Shown: piece by piece, positions 1 to 4,460 of the stretch
Layout of the letters: each line of letters begins with the position of its first letter
Position numbering within the stretch: the stretch's first letter is position 1
Source of the DNA: Spirochaetaceae bacterium
Lineage (GTDB): Bacteria; Spirochaetota; Spirochaetia; Treponematales; Breznakiellaceae
NCBI GenBank assembly: GCA_031258615.1
Contig: JAIRMP010000261.1
Location: 1-5,024, forward strand
DNA: 5,024 bases
Direction of reading: 5' to 3'
The notes under the pieces: model-generated
The model's database searches: none
What the model saw: the letters and a program-made list of their open reading frames with translations, nothing else
What the model was told of the DNA's origin: nothing
Translations under genes and position numbers: made by a program

Positions 1-1
1 G

Positions 2-289
2 TCCGTCCAGGAAGCTCACGATATTTACCGGAAGAAAGACGTGGTGGAAAAGGCATTTATGAGATATAAGGACACTCTTGGGATGGGCCGGCTGCGGGTA
101 CATGACGGGGAACGGATGAGGAATAAGATGCTTGTTTCGTTTATCTCGCTTGTACTGGTTTCCGCGATACACAAGGTGATGAAAGAGAAGGGGCGGCCCA
201 TTTGGCGGAACACACCACAAAGCACAGCCCGTGAATCTGTGTGTGCTCCGTATGTCTCTATATATTGCGTCAAAAAGGTTACCGAATGA
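2..289 (+). CDS. IS4/IS1634-type DDE transposase, C-terminal end (5' part outside window)
   Basis: This frame is open from the left edge and stops at TGA 287-289, so only the last ~95 residues are seen. It begins SVQEAHDIYRKKDVVEKAF and continues with a segment containing GMGRLRVHDGERMRNK, then a hydrophobic stretch LVSFISLVLVSAIHK. This is the end of an IS4-superfamily DDE transposase, which cuts and joins insertion-sequence ends. The pattern Y-x2-K-x3-E-x6-K (Y at 26-28, E at 47-49) matches the family's Y-x2-R-x3-E-x6-K signature with K for R; the E would be the third catalytic acidic residue. The RVH motif and following hydrophobic block are typical of the IS1634 group. After KVMKEKG the residues (RPIWRNTPQ onward, from about 203) no longer resemble the usual tail of the family, so the C-terminus may be truncated or decayed. 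Whether the whole element is active cannot be judged, because both ends and the first two acidic residues are not visible. Confidence 0.8.
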   Translation, partial: SVQEAHDIYRKKDVVEKAFMRYKDTLGMGRLRVHDGERMRNKMLVSFISLVLVSAIHKVMKEKGRPIWRNTPQSTARESVCAPYVSIYCVKKVTE

Positions 290-342
290 ACCGCCCTGCC
301 TGGAGGCCGCCGGCTGCTTTCGCCCTTGTCCGCGGCCTCCTC

Positions 343-768
343 TCACGAGGATGCCGCCGGGCCGCCTGTCTCGCGCACCACGAAGGTAACCACGCGGTAC
401 TCCAGCAGTTGCAGGATTTCCAGTACGGCGTTCACGCTGACAAACGGCACGTCCCTGTCGGCAATGATGTGAATCCGCGTATCGGGAGCGGTACGGTACA
501 GTTCGCCGACCGTGTTTTCTATATCGCCCAGGCTGCTCTTTGTACCGTTCAGGTAGATACTGCCGGATTTGTCTATCCAAACTTCAAGATTCTTTTTATC
601 GCTTACCTTTTTTACCGAATCTGCCGCCAGAGGGTAATCTATATGCACCTCTTTGCGGTAATTTATCAGCGCGACAAGCATGATAAAAATCAGGAGGAGG
701 AACGCTACGTCCGACATCGCGTTCATCGGGACAATAAGCCGGCGTTGTTTGCGTGAGAATTGCATCAT
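343..768 (-). CDS. exbD: ExbD/TolR family biopolymer transport protein (second copy)
   Basis: A 141-residue protein with the ExbD/TolR layout: a short basic N-terminus (SRKQRRL), one membrane helix at about residues 17-36 (NAMSDVAFLLLIFIMLVAL), then a periplasmic domain. Asp20 in the helix is the equivalent of the proton-carrying Asp25 of E. coli ExbD. The segment IHIIADRDVPFVSVNAVLEILQ (about 99-120) is the classic conserved motif of the periplasmic domain, so this is the more canonical of the two ExbD copies here. ExbD works with ExbB in the inner membrane to couple proton flow to TonB-type energy transfer to outer-membrane transporters. Its ATG shares four bases (765-768) with the TGA of the upstream exbD, so translation is probably coupled. 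A second ATG follows directly at 765-763; I chose the first. The stop TGA at 345-343 overlaps a GTG in another frame. TolR is the main alternative name; nothing here identifies a Tol-Pal cluster. Confidence 0.9.
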   Translation of the reverse strand: MMQFSRKQRRLIVPMNAMSDVAFLLLIFIMLVALINYRKEVHIDYPLAADSVKKVSDKKNLEVWIDKSGSIYLNGTKSSLGDIENTVGELYRTAPDTRIHIIADRDVPFVSVNAVLEILQLLEYRVVTFVVRETGGPAASS

Positions 769-1163
769 TCAACCGCCATCTTGAACGAGAACGATTCTAC
801 CCTCAGTTTCTGCGCTACCTCGACAAAAGAAACGACGCTCTGCCACGGGGAAGCCGGCGAAACCGTAAGTACCAGGGCAAGGTTGGGGTTCCGCGCGGCG
901 GCGGATCGTATGGTCTGTTCGGCGGTTCTCATGTCTACCGGGATTCCGTTTGAAACAATCGTACCCGCCCCGTCCAGTTCGTAACGGAGTATATCATCCT
1001 TTAACACGACGCGCGTAGAATCTTTTGCCGGCAAGTTCATCAAAAATCCTTTGTTGACGTTGAAGCCGGCGATCACAATAAAGTAAATTATCAATAAAAA
1101 AGCCAAATCGCTCAGAACGGAGTTATCTTCAAATCTTTTTTTCTTTTGCCGCTTAATGACCAC
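765..1163 (-). CDS. exbD: ExbD/TolR family biopolymer transport protein (first copy)
   Basis: A protein of 132 residues from the GTG at 1163-1161. It has a basic N-terminus (KRQKKKRF), a membrane helix at about residues 16-34 (VLSDLAFLLIIYFIVIAGF) with the conserved Asp19, then a periplasmic domain of about 95 residues ending EVAQKLRVESFSFKMAVE. The C-terminal motif is more divergent (LALVLTVSPASPWQSVVSFVEVAQKL) than in its neighbour, so the two are clearly different paralogues rather than a recent duplication. The frame extends to a TTG at 1172, but the only Shine-Dalgarno-like GGAG (1177-1174) lies one base from that TTG and ten bases from the GTG, so the GTG is preferred. It overlaps the end of exbB by 11 bases and the next exbD by four. 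Two ExbD proteins after one ExbB is a known arrangement for proton-driven motors and may give a mixed ExbD dimer in the motor (inference). Confidence 0.86.
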   Translation of the reverse strand: MVIKRQKKKRFEDNSVLSDLAFLLIIYFIVIAGFNVNKGFLMNLPAKDSTRVVLKDDILRYELDGAGTIVSNGIPVDMRTAEQTIRSAAARNPNLALVLTVSPASPWQSVVSFVEVAQKLRVESFSFKMAVE

Positions 1164-1791
1164 TGCCGGCAAGCTCCAGAATCACTTCAGAACACGACTT
1201 TTCCGCGTGGGCGGCAAAGTCGTCAACGGCGTGGGTCAGCAGCGAGTTTGCGACCATCGCTATGATGGCGATGATGAGGCCGAAAACCGTTGTTATAAGC
1301 GCCTCGTATATGCCGTTGGCGACTATCTGAGCGTTCACCTCTGTTGCCTCCGCTATGGACTTGAACGCGCCTATCATGCCGGATACTGTCCCCAAAAAGC
1401 CGGTTAGCGGCGCGAGGGAACCCAGCGCGCTTAGAAAGTCAAAGCCGCTTTCAAGCTCGTTTATGCAGTTTTTCGCCTCCGTCTCCGCCGCCTTTTCCAT
1501 GAGTTGTTCCGTCTGCCCGGCATGGTTAAGCAGCGCAAGAAGTATCCGCGCCCCGGTATACTTCTTTATCTTTCCATCCAGATAATTCTTCGCGCCGTCA
1601 ATGTCCTTTTCCCTCACATAGTCCATTACATCATGGTCCAGGCGTTCCATGCGCAGGTTGTGCGACAGCAGGTATACGACCCGTTCCAAAGCTATGGAGA
1701 TCGTAGCGATAGAAAAAATAAGGAGCGGCCACATAAAAATACCGCCCATGTTAAAAAAGTCCAACAACAAAAATCCATTACCGTTATCCAT
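1153..1791 (-). CDS. exbB: MotA/TolQ/ExbB proton channel family protein
   Basis: A 212-residue protein with the three-helix ExbB/TolQ layout: helix 1 at about 13-37 (FNMGGIFMWPLLIFSIATISIALERVV), a cytoplasmic part at about 40-115, helix 2 at about 119-142 (containing GSLAPLTGFLGTVSGMIGAF) and helix 3 at about 163-186 (EALITTVFGLIIAIIAMVANSLL). The APLTGFLGTVSGMI block is the family hallmark. In helix 3, Glu163 and Thr168 correspond by motif to Glu176 and Thr181 of E. coli ExbB, residues that line the proton path. In the inner membrane it forms a pentameric channel around the ExbD helices. The ATG at 1791-1789 is preceded by AAAGGGT (1805-1799) at a spacing of seven bases. It is first in an operon with two exbD genes and overlaps the first. 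TolQ is an alternative name; the absence of tolA/tolB/pal in view and the two short ExbD partners favour ExbB. Confidence 0.92.
   Translation of the reverse strand: MDNGNGFLLLDFFNMGGIFMWPLLIFSIATISIALERVVYLLSHNLRMERLDHDVMDYVREKDIDGAKNYLDGKIKKYTGARILLALLNHAGQTEQLMEKAAETEAKNCINELESGFDFLSALGSLAPLTGFLGTVSGMIGAFKSIAEATEVNAQIVANGIYEALITTVFGLIIAIIAMVANSLLTHAVDDFAAHAEKSCSEVILELAGSGH
1174..1177 (-). promoter_or_regulatory. Shine-Dalgarno site deciding the exbD start
   Basis: On the minus strand GGAG lies ten bases before the GTG at 1163 but only one base before the alternative TTG at 1172. The spacing supports the GTG. The site is inside the end of the exbB coding sequence, as expected for an overlapping operon. 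Confidence 0.5.
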
Positions 1792-1944
1792 TTACAAGAC
1801 CCTTTACTCTAACTAAAATATAACATTTCCCGTGACAAAACCCGTTGCTAGTAATGTTACCCCTTTTCCAAATTCTTGTTAAGGCTGGCTGGTTACGAGT
1901 CGTCCTTGCGAGCGGCTTTACGAGACGGGTTGAGTTTGCGGTAA

Positions 1945-1962
1945 GCCAGCCGCTAGGCTGGC
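1945..1962. repeat. Small hairpin, 7-bp stem
   Basis: GCCAGCC and GGCTGGC are perfect inverted arms around the loop GCTA. It lies inside the longer inverted repeat whose right arm is 1944-1951, so two alternative foldings are possible. Confidence 0.6.
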
Positions 1963-2051
1963 GGGTTACTAAGAAGGGGGAGCGGCGGCTCGTAACATTC
2001 CGCCTCCTCGCACGGTATGATGGCTTGTCCCACGCTGCTCCCCCTCGCTCC

Positions 2052-2066
2052 AAAGCCTTAGGCTTT
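2052..2066. repeat. Small palindrome AAAGCCT/AGGCTTT
   Basis: The arms AAAGCCT and AGGCTTT are separated by a single T, giving a nearly perfect palindrome of 15 bases in the spacer ahead of thrS. It resembles the other short arms-plus-tiny-loop units in this window in form but not in sequence. Confidence 0.5.
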
Positions 2067-2140
2067 TCCGCTACCCCCACTACTTTCCTCCGCCTACTCG
2101 TCCCGCGCGTCAGGCGCGCCTCAGGCGTCCCCGCCGGCGG

Positions 2141-2159
2141 CAAGCCGCTTCGCGGCTTG
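2141..2159. repeat. Small hairpin CAAGCCGC-TTC-GCGGCTTG
   Basis: A perfect 8-bp stem with loop TTC. The same arms, with a different loop (ATAA), occur at 4089-4108 on the other side of thrS, which makes this a member of a repeat family and not a chance palindrome. A 10-base palindrome, CCGCCGGCGG, lies directly before it (2131-2140). Confidence 0.7.
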
Positions 2160-2174
2160 TGCTGCAACCCCGCT

Positions 2175-2197
2175 CCGCCAGGCTAGACGTTTGGCGG
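2175..2197. repeat. Inverted repeat CCGCCA/TGGCGG upstream of thrS
   Basis: Six-base arms separated by 11 bases, ending 33 bases before the thrS start codon. It would be in the thrS leader if transcription starts upstream. There is no T-run after it, so it is not a terminator. A regulatory role is possible but unsupported. Confidence 0.35.
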
Positions 2198-2220
2198 GTT
2201 TCCATGTACCCTGAAGCGAT

Positions 2221-2225
2221 AGGGG
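2221..2225 (+). promoter_or_regulatory. thrS ribosome binding site
   Basis: AGGGG lies five bases before the ATG at 2231. In-frame upstream starts (GTG 2159, ATG 2204) lack a comparable site and would add residues not seen in related synthetases. This supports the ATG at 2231. Confidence 0.55.
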
Positions 2226-2230
2226 TGTTT

Positions 2231-4003
2231 ATGTCCGACATTCAATCAAAAAACAGCGAAAAATTGCAGACGATACGCCATTCGGTATCTCATATCATGG
2301 CGGAGGCGGTAACGCGGCTCTTTCCGGGAACGAAAACCGCGATAGGGCCGGCGATAGATAACGGTTTTTACTACGATTTTCTGTTCGAAAAACCGCTAAC
2401 CAACGAAGATTTACCCGCGATAGAAGCCGAGATGAAGAGAATTATCGACTCGCGTGAAGATTTTGTCCGCGTGGAGCTGGCACGGGACGAGGCGAAAAGC
2501 CGTTTTGCGGACGAGCCTTTCAAAACGGAGCTGATAGACTCACTTCCTCCAAACGAGACGATCACCGTGTACGAACAGCGGGACAGCGAGGGACGCGCCG
2601 TGTTTGCCGACCTGTGCCGCGGGCCGCACGTTGCCAACACCCGCGAGATAAATCAGGCGGCGTTCCGCCTGATGAGTATTGCCGGCGCGTACTGGCGGGG
2701 AGACGAGAAGCTCCAGATGCTTACCCGCATCTACGGCACGGCATGGGGGAATCCCAAAGACTTAAAGGCACACCTGGCCTTCCTTGACGAGGTCGAAAAG
2801 CGGGACCACCGCAGGCTGGGCAGGGAACTGGACCTGTTTTCCACGCACGAGGAGGCCGGCGCGGGCCTCATCTACTGGCACCCTAACGGCGGGCGTATGC
2901 GTGTCGCCGTCGAGGACTTCTGGCGGCGTGAGCATTACCGGAACGGCTACGAAATCCTGTACACGCCCCACATCGGCAAGAGCTGGCTCTGGGAGACTTC
3001 CGGTCATCTTGGGTTTTACAAATCCAATATGTACAGCCCGATGCAGATCGACAAGCAGGACTACATCATAAAGCCGATGAATTGCCCGTTCCACATCATG
3101 ATTTATAAGAACAAGGGGCGCAGTTACCGCGACCTGCCGCTCCGCTGGGCGGAACTGGGGACGGTGTACCGCTACGAGCGGAGCGGGGTGCTGCACGGGC
3201 TCCTGCGGGTGCGCGGCTTTACGCAGGACGACGCCCACATATTCTGTACGCCGGAACAGATGGAGGGCGAGATCGAAGAAACACTCCGTTTTAGCCTCCA
3301 CCTCTGGAAGGTTTTTGGATTTAACGACATAAAGGCCTACCTTGCGACACGGCCCGCCGAATCTGTCGGCGAGCAGGACCGCTGGGATGCCGCGCTTGCG
3401 AGCCTCCGCAACGCTATTGAAAAACAGGGGCTTCCCTACGAGCTTGACGAGGGCGGCGGCGCGTTCTACGGCCCGAAGATCGACTTGAAGGTAAAGGACG
3501 CGCTGGGACGCGAATGGCAGATGACGACGATTCAGTTTGACTTTAACGAGCCTGAGCGTTTCGATATGACCTTCATCGACAGCGATGGCCGGCAGAAACG
3601 CCCCTACATGGTTCACCGCGCCCTCCTCGGTTCGCTGGAACGCTTTTTCGGCGTGTTAATTGAGCATTTCGGCGGGGCATTTCCCGTCTGGATCGCGCCG
3701 GAACAGGTTGCCGTTATACCCGTCTCGGAAAATTTTAACGACTACGCAAAAAAGGTGGCCTCGGAGCTTAAAACGTACGATTTCCGCGTCAGCGCTGAAC
3801 TTGGAGACGACCGCCTCAATGCCAAAGTTAGGGCTTGCCAGGCCAGAAAAATTCCCTATATGCTTGTTGCCGGTCAACGGGAGGCTGATGAAGGCGCCGT
3901 GTCTATCCGCCTGCGTGACGGCAGGCAGCTTTCCCCGATGAAGGTGGCTGACTTTGCCGCGTACGCCGAAGAAAAAATCCGCACCCAATCACTTGAACTC
4001 TAA
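2231..4003 (+). CDS. thrS: Threonyl-tRNA synthetase, TGS-less form
   Basis: A complete class II aminoacyl-tRNA synthetase of 590 residues that charges tRNA-Thr with threonine using ATP in the cytoplasm. The editing domain that removes mischarged serine comes first: H17-x3-H21 (HSVSH), and D127 with C129-R-G-P-H133. The catalytic core follows from about 190, with zinc ligands C285 (KPMNCPFH), H336 (TQDDAH) and H462 (MVHRALLGS), motif 2 arginine R314 (TVYRYER) and motif 3 arginine R471 (SLERFFG). These five sit exactly 49 residues before C334, H385, H511, R363 and R520 of the E. coli enzyme, so the core has no net insertion. The anticodon-binding domain covers about 488-590. The N-terminal TGS domain (about 60 residues) is missing, as I recall for Borrelia ThrRS, which also begins about 16 residues before this HS motif; that supports the ATG at 2231. 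It appears to be transcribed alone, divergently from exbB. No T-box or operator was recognised. Confidence 0.98.
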   Translation: MSDIQSKNSEKLQTIRHSVSHIMAEAVTRLFPGTKTAIGPAIDNGFYYDFLFEKPLTNEDLPAIEAEMKRIIDSREDFVRVELARDEAKSRFADEPFKTELIDSLPPNETITVYEQRDSEGRAVFADLCRGPHVANTREINQAAFRLMSIAGAYWRGDEKLQMLTRIYGTAWGNPKDLKAHLAFLDEVEKRDHRRLGRELDLFSTHEEAGAGLIYWHPNGGRMRVAVEDFWRREHYRNGYEILYTPHIGKSWLWETSGHLGFYKSNMYSPMQIDKQDYIIKPMNCPFHIMIYKNKGRSYRDLPLRWAELGTVYRYERSGVLHGLLRVRGFTQDDAHIFCTPEQMEGEIEETLRFSLHLWKVFGFNDIKAYLATRPAESVGEQDRWDAALASLRNAIEKQGLPYELDEGGGAFYGPKIDLKVKDALGREWQMTTIQFDFNEPERFDMTFIDSDGRQKRPYMVHRALLGSLERFFGVLIEHFGGAFPVWIAPEQVAVIPVSENFNDYAKKVASELKTYDFRVSAELGDDRLNAKVRACQARKIPYMLVAGQREADEGAVSIRLRDGRQLSPMKVADFAAYAEEKIRTQSLEL

Positions 4004-4018
4004 GCTTTTGCGTATGCC

Positions 4019-4035
4019 GGGGGGGGGGGGGGGGG
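4019..4035. repeat. Homopolymeric tract of 17 G
   Basis: An uninterrupted run of 17 G begins 15 bases after the thrS stop codon. Such tracts vary in length by slipped-strand mispairing and are also error-prone in sequencing. It is outside any coding sequence here, in the 3' untranslated part of the thrS transcript, so a phase-variable reading frame is not indicated. Confidence 0.9.
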
Positions 4036-4087
4036 CAGTAGTGAAGAGTGAACAATTAACAATGAGCACCCTGTCATTGCGAGGAGC

Positions 4088-4109
4088 GCAAGCCGCATAA
4101 GCGGCTTGC
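4088..4109. repeat. Small hairpin GCAAGCCGC-ATAA-GCGGCTTGC
   Basis: A perfect 9-bp stem with loop ATAA. The arms are the same as in the hairpin at 2141-2159, one base pair longer, while the loop differs. It directly follows the motif GAGGAGCG. It could stall or protect the 3' end of the thrS mRNA, but there is no T-run after it. Confidence 0.75.
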
Positions 4110-4119
4110 CGCTGTGAGT

Positions 4120-4134
4120 CGCGCCGGTGGCGCG
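4120..4134. repeat. Small hairpin CGCGCC-GGT-GGCGCG
   Basis: A perfect 6-bp stem with loop GGT, 10 bases after the previous hairpin. It belongs to the run of short stems in this spacer. Confidence 0.55.
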
Positions 4135-4169
4135 GCACACACGCGGTACGAAGGAAACAAGGAGGCCAA

Positions 4170-4183
4170 GCCGCTTTAGCGGC
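4170..4183. repeat. Small hairpin GCCGC-TTTA-GCGGC
   Basis: A perfect 5-bp stem with loop TTTA. With its left flank it reads CCAAGCCGC, sharing the AAGCCGC/GCGGC core of the hairpins at 2141 and 4088 with a third loop sequence. Confidence 0.55.
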
Positions 4184-4185
4184 GT

Positions 4186-4203
4186 CGCCAGCGATAACTG
4201 GCG
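4186..4203. repeat. Small hairpin CGCCAG-CGATAA-CTGGCG
   Basis: A perfect 6-bp stem with a 6-base loop, two bases after the preceding hairpin and two bases before the next one. Its right arm is part of the ACTGGCG start of the direct repeat at 4197. Confidence 0.55.
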
Positions 4204-4230
4204 CACGCATACAGTCCTGTATGCGACGTA
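4197..4230 (+). repeat. ACAGTCCTGT element, copy 1
   Basis: This copy runs ACTGGCG, then arms CGCATACAG and CTGTATGCG around TC (4206-4225, perfect 9-bp stem), then ACGTA. Copy 2 at 4405-4443 repeats the order ACTGGCG ... ACAGTCCTGT ... ATGCGA-GTA with small insertions and substitutions. The two copies lie about 210 bases apart in the same orientation. Confidence 0.65.
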
Positions 4231-4264
4231 AAAGCGAGGCGAGAAAAGCCCCGTTTTTATGTCG
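4224..4264. repeat. Inverted repeat CGACGTAAAA / TTTTATGTCG
   Basis: Ten base pairs including one G-T pair, enclosing about 21 bases that contain a weak GGC/GCC inner stem (4238-4240 with 4248-4250). It shares its first two bases with the ACAGTCCTGT hairpin. It is the first of three larger stems, each enclosing a smaller one, in the next 165 bases. Confidence 0.45.
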
Positions 4265-4289
4265 TATAACGTTCCGGCTGTTTATGACG

Positions 4290-4339
4290 TTTTTGCAGCC
4301 CGAATAAGGGCTTGCGTAGCAAGACTAGGGCTGCAAAAA
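4290..4339. repeat. Nested inverted repeat, 12-bp outer stem
   Basis: TTTTTGCAGCCC (4290-4301) and GGGCTGCAAAAA (4328-4339) are perfect inverted arms. The 26-base interior contains its own hairpin CTTGC-GTA-GCAAG (4311-4323). GGGCTTGC at 4308-4315 can alternatively pair imperfectly with GCAGCCC at 4295-4301. The T-run is on the left and the A-run on the right, the opposite of a terminator on either strand. Confidence 0.7.
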
Positions 4340-4349
4340 TGTGGCGGAG

Positions 4350-4387
4350 AAAACCGCACAAAGGGCGTTAGCCCGACTGCGGTTTTT
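4350..4387. terminator. Possible bidirectional terminator, nested stem
   Basis: AAAACCGCA (4350-4358) and TGCGGTTTT (4378-4386) form a 9-bp stem ending in a five-T run, and contain an inner hairpin GGGC-GTTA-GCCC (4363-4374). An A-run before and T-run after a stem is the form of a terminator usable from both sides, and it lies between convergent thrS and the toxin gene. The T-run pairs with the A-run, so the free U tract is short. It is over 340 bases past thrS, so this is a weak call; it may be just another member of the palindrome array. Confidence 0.35.
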
Positions 4388-4397
4388 CGTAGCCCAA

Positions 4398-4413
4398 GCC
4401 GCCTACTGGCGGC
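4398..4413. repeat. Small hairpin GCCGCC-TACT-GGCGGC
   Basis: A perfect 6-bp stem with loop TACT, preceded by CCCAA, so the left flank reads CCAAGCCGC as at 4166-4174. It overlaps the start of the second ACAGTCCTGT element. Confidence 0.6.
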
Positions 4414-4443
4414 GAAGCGTAAACAGTCCTGTTATGCGAAGTA
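4405..4443 (+). repeat. ACAGTCCTGT element, copy 2
   Basis: This copy contains ACTGGCGGCG, then AACAG-TC-CTGTT (4422-4433, 5-bp stem), then ATGCGAAGTA. Compared with copy 1 at 4197-4230 its left arm has degraded (GCGTAAACAG against the expected CGCATAACAG) and there are small insertions. Both copies follow a CCAAGCCGC segment, so the shared unit may be longer than the core. Confidence 0.6.
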
Positions 4444-4460
4444 CCGCCGTACACCATTTC

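Larger units (their letters stand above)
1792..2230. other. Divergent intergenic region rich in palindromes, no credible gene
   Basis: This 439-base gap separates the outward-facing exbB and thrS starts, so both promoters should lie here, but no clear pair of -35/-10 boxes can be defended. Only about 1805-1880 is AT-rich. From about 1882 to 2200 the sequence is GC-rich and made of short palindromes and longer inverted repeats: GGCTGGCT 1883-1890 with AGCCAGCC 1944-1951, TTACGAG 1893-1899 with CTCGTAA 1989-1995, AATGTTAC 1853-1860 with GTAACATT 1992-1999, and GGGGGAGC 1976-1983 with GCTCCCCC 2037-2044. TTACGAG also recurs directly at 1918-1924. Both strands carry open frames of over 110 codons, which I attribute to GC-rich composition. 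No T-box consensus is visible ahead of thrS. Confidence 0.7.
4004..4460. other. Palindrome-rich spacer between thrS and the toxin gene
   Basis: This 457-base gap separates two convergent genes and holds no credible gene. In order it contains a 17-G run, an A/T-rich purine-biased stretch (4036-4070), a motif GTCATTGCGAGGAGCG (4073-4088) often seen in dispersed bacterial repeats, and at least eight inverted repeats packed almost end to end up to 4433. Short open frames here (for example + from 4259) read through the palindromes into the antisense of the toxin and are not believable. GC content falls sharply at about 4450. Confidence 0.75.

Noticed and set aside
1817..1838. exbB promoter with TTGTCA (1838-1833) and TATATT (1822-1817) on the minus strand
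   Set aside because: The spacing is only 10 bases, far from the usual 16-18, and at 17-base spacing the -10 is poor (TAGTTA). TATATT alone may still be a -10.
1784..2167. Minus-strand open frame of 127 codons ending 8 bases into exbB
   Set aside because: It begins with TTG, is made of Arg/Pro/Gly-rich residues from the palindromic GC-rich block, and shows no domain. The opposite strand is equally open (1845-2186), so composition explains it. I have a vague memory of similar spurious proteins in treponemes, which would fit a dispersed repeat rather than a gene.
2159..2230. N-terminal extension of ThrRS from GTG 2159 or ATG 2204
   Set aside because: The added residues overlap the 2152-2159 hairpin and 2175-2197 inverted repeat, do not resemble a TGS domain, and lack a ribosome binding site as good as AGGGG before 2231.
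1792..2230. T-box riboswitch or threonine attenuator ahead of thrS
   Set aside because: No T-box consensus (AGGGTGG-ACCGCG type) and no Thr-rich leader peptide with a terminator was found.
2762..3616. Minus-strand open frame of 284 codons inside thrS
   Set aside because: It is antisense to the conserved catalytic core of ThrRS and reflects GC-rich codon bias; no domain is recognisable.
3989..4210. Minus-strand frames of about 70 codons with a poly-Pro run
   Set aside because: The proline run is only the translation of the G tract, and the frames overlap the thrS end and the hairpins.
4080..4445. CRISPR array
   Set aside because: The repeated elements are unequal palindromes with irregular spacing; there are no constant-length repeats with unique spacers.
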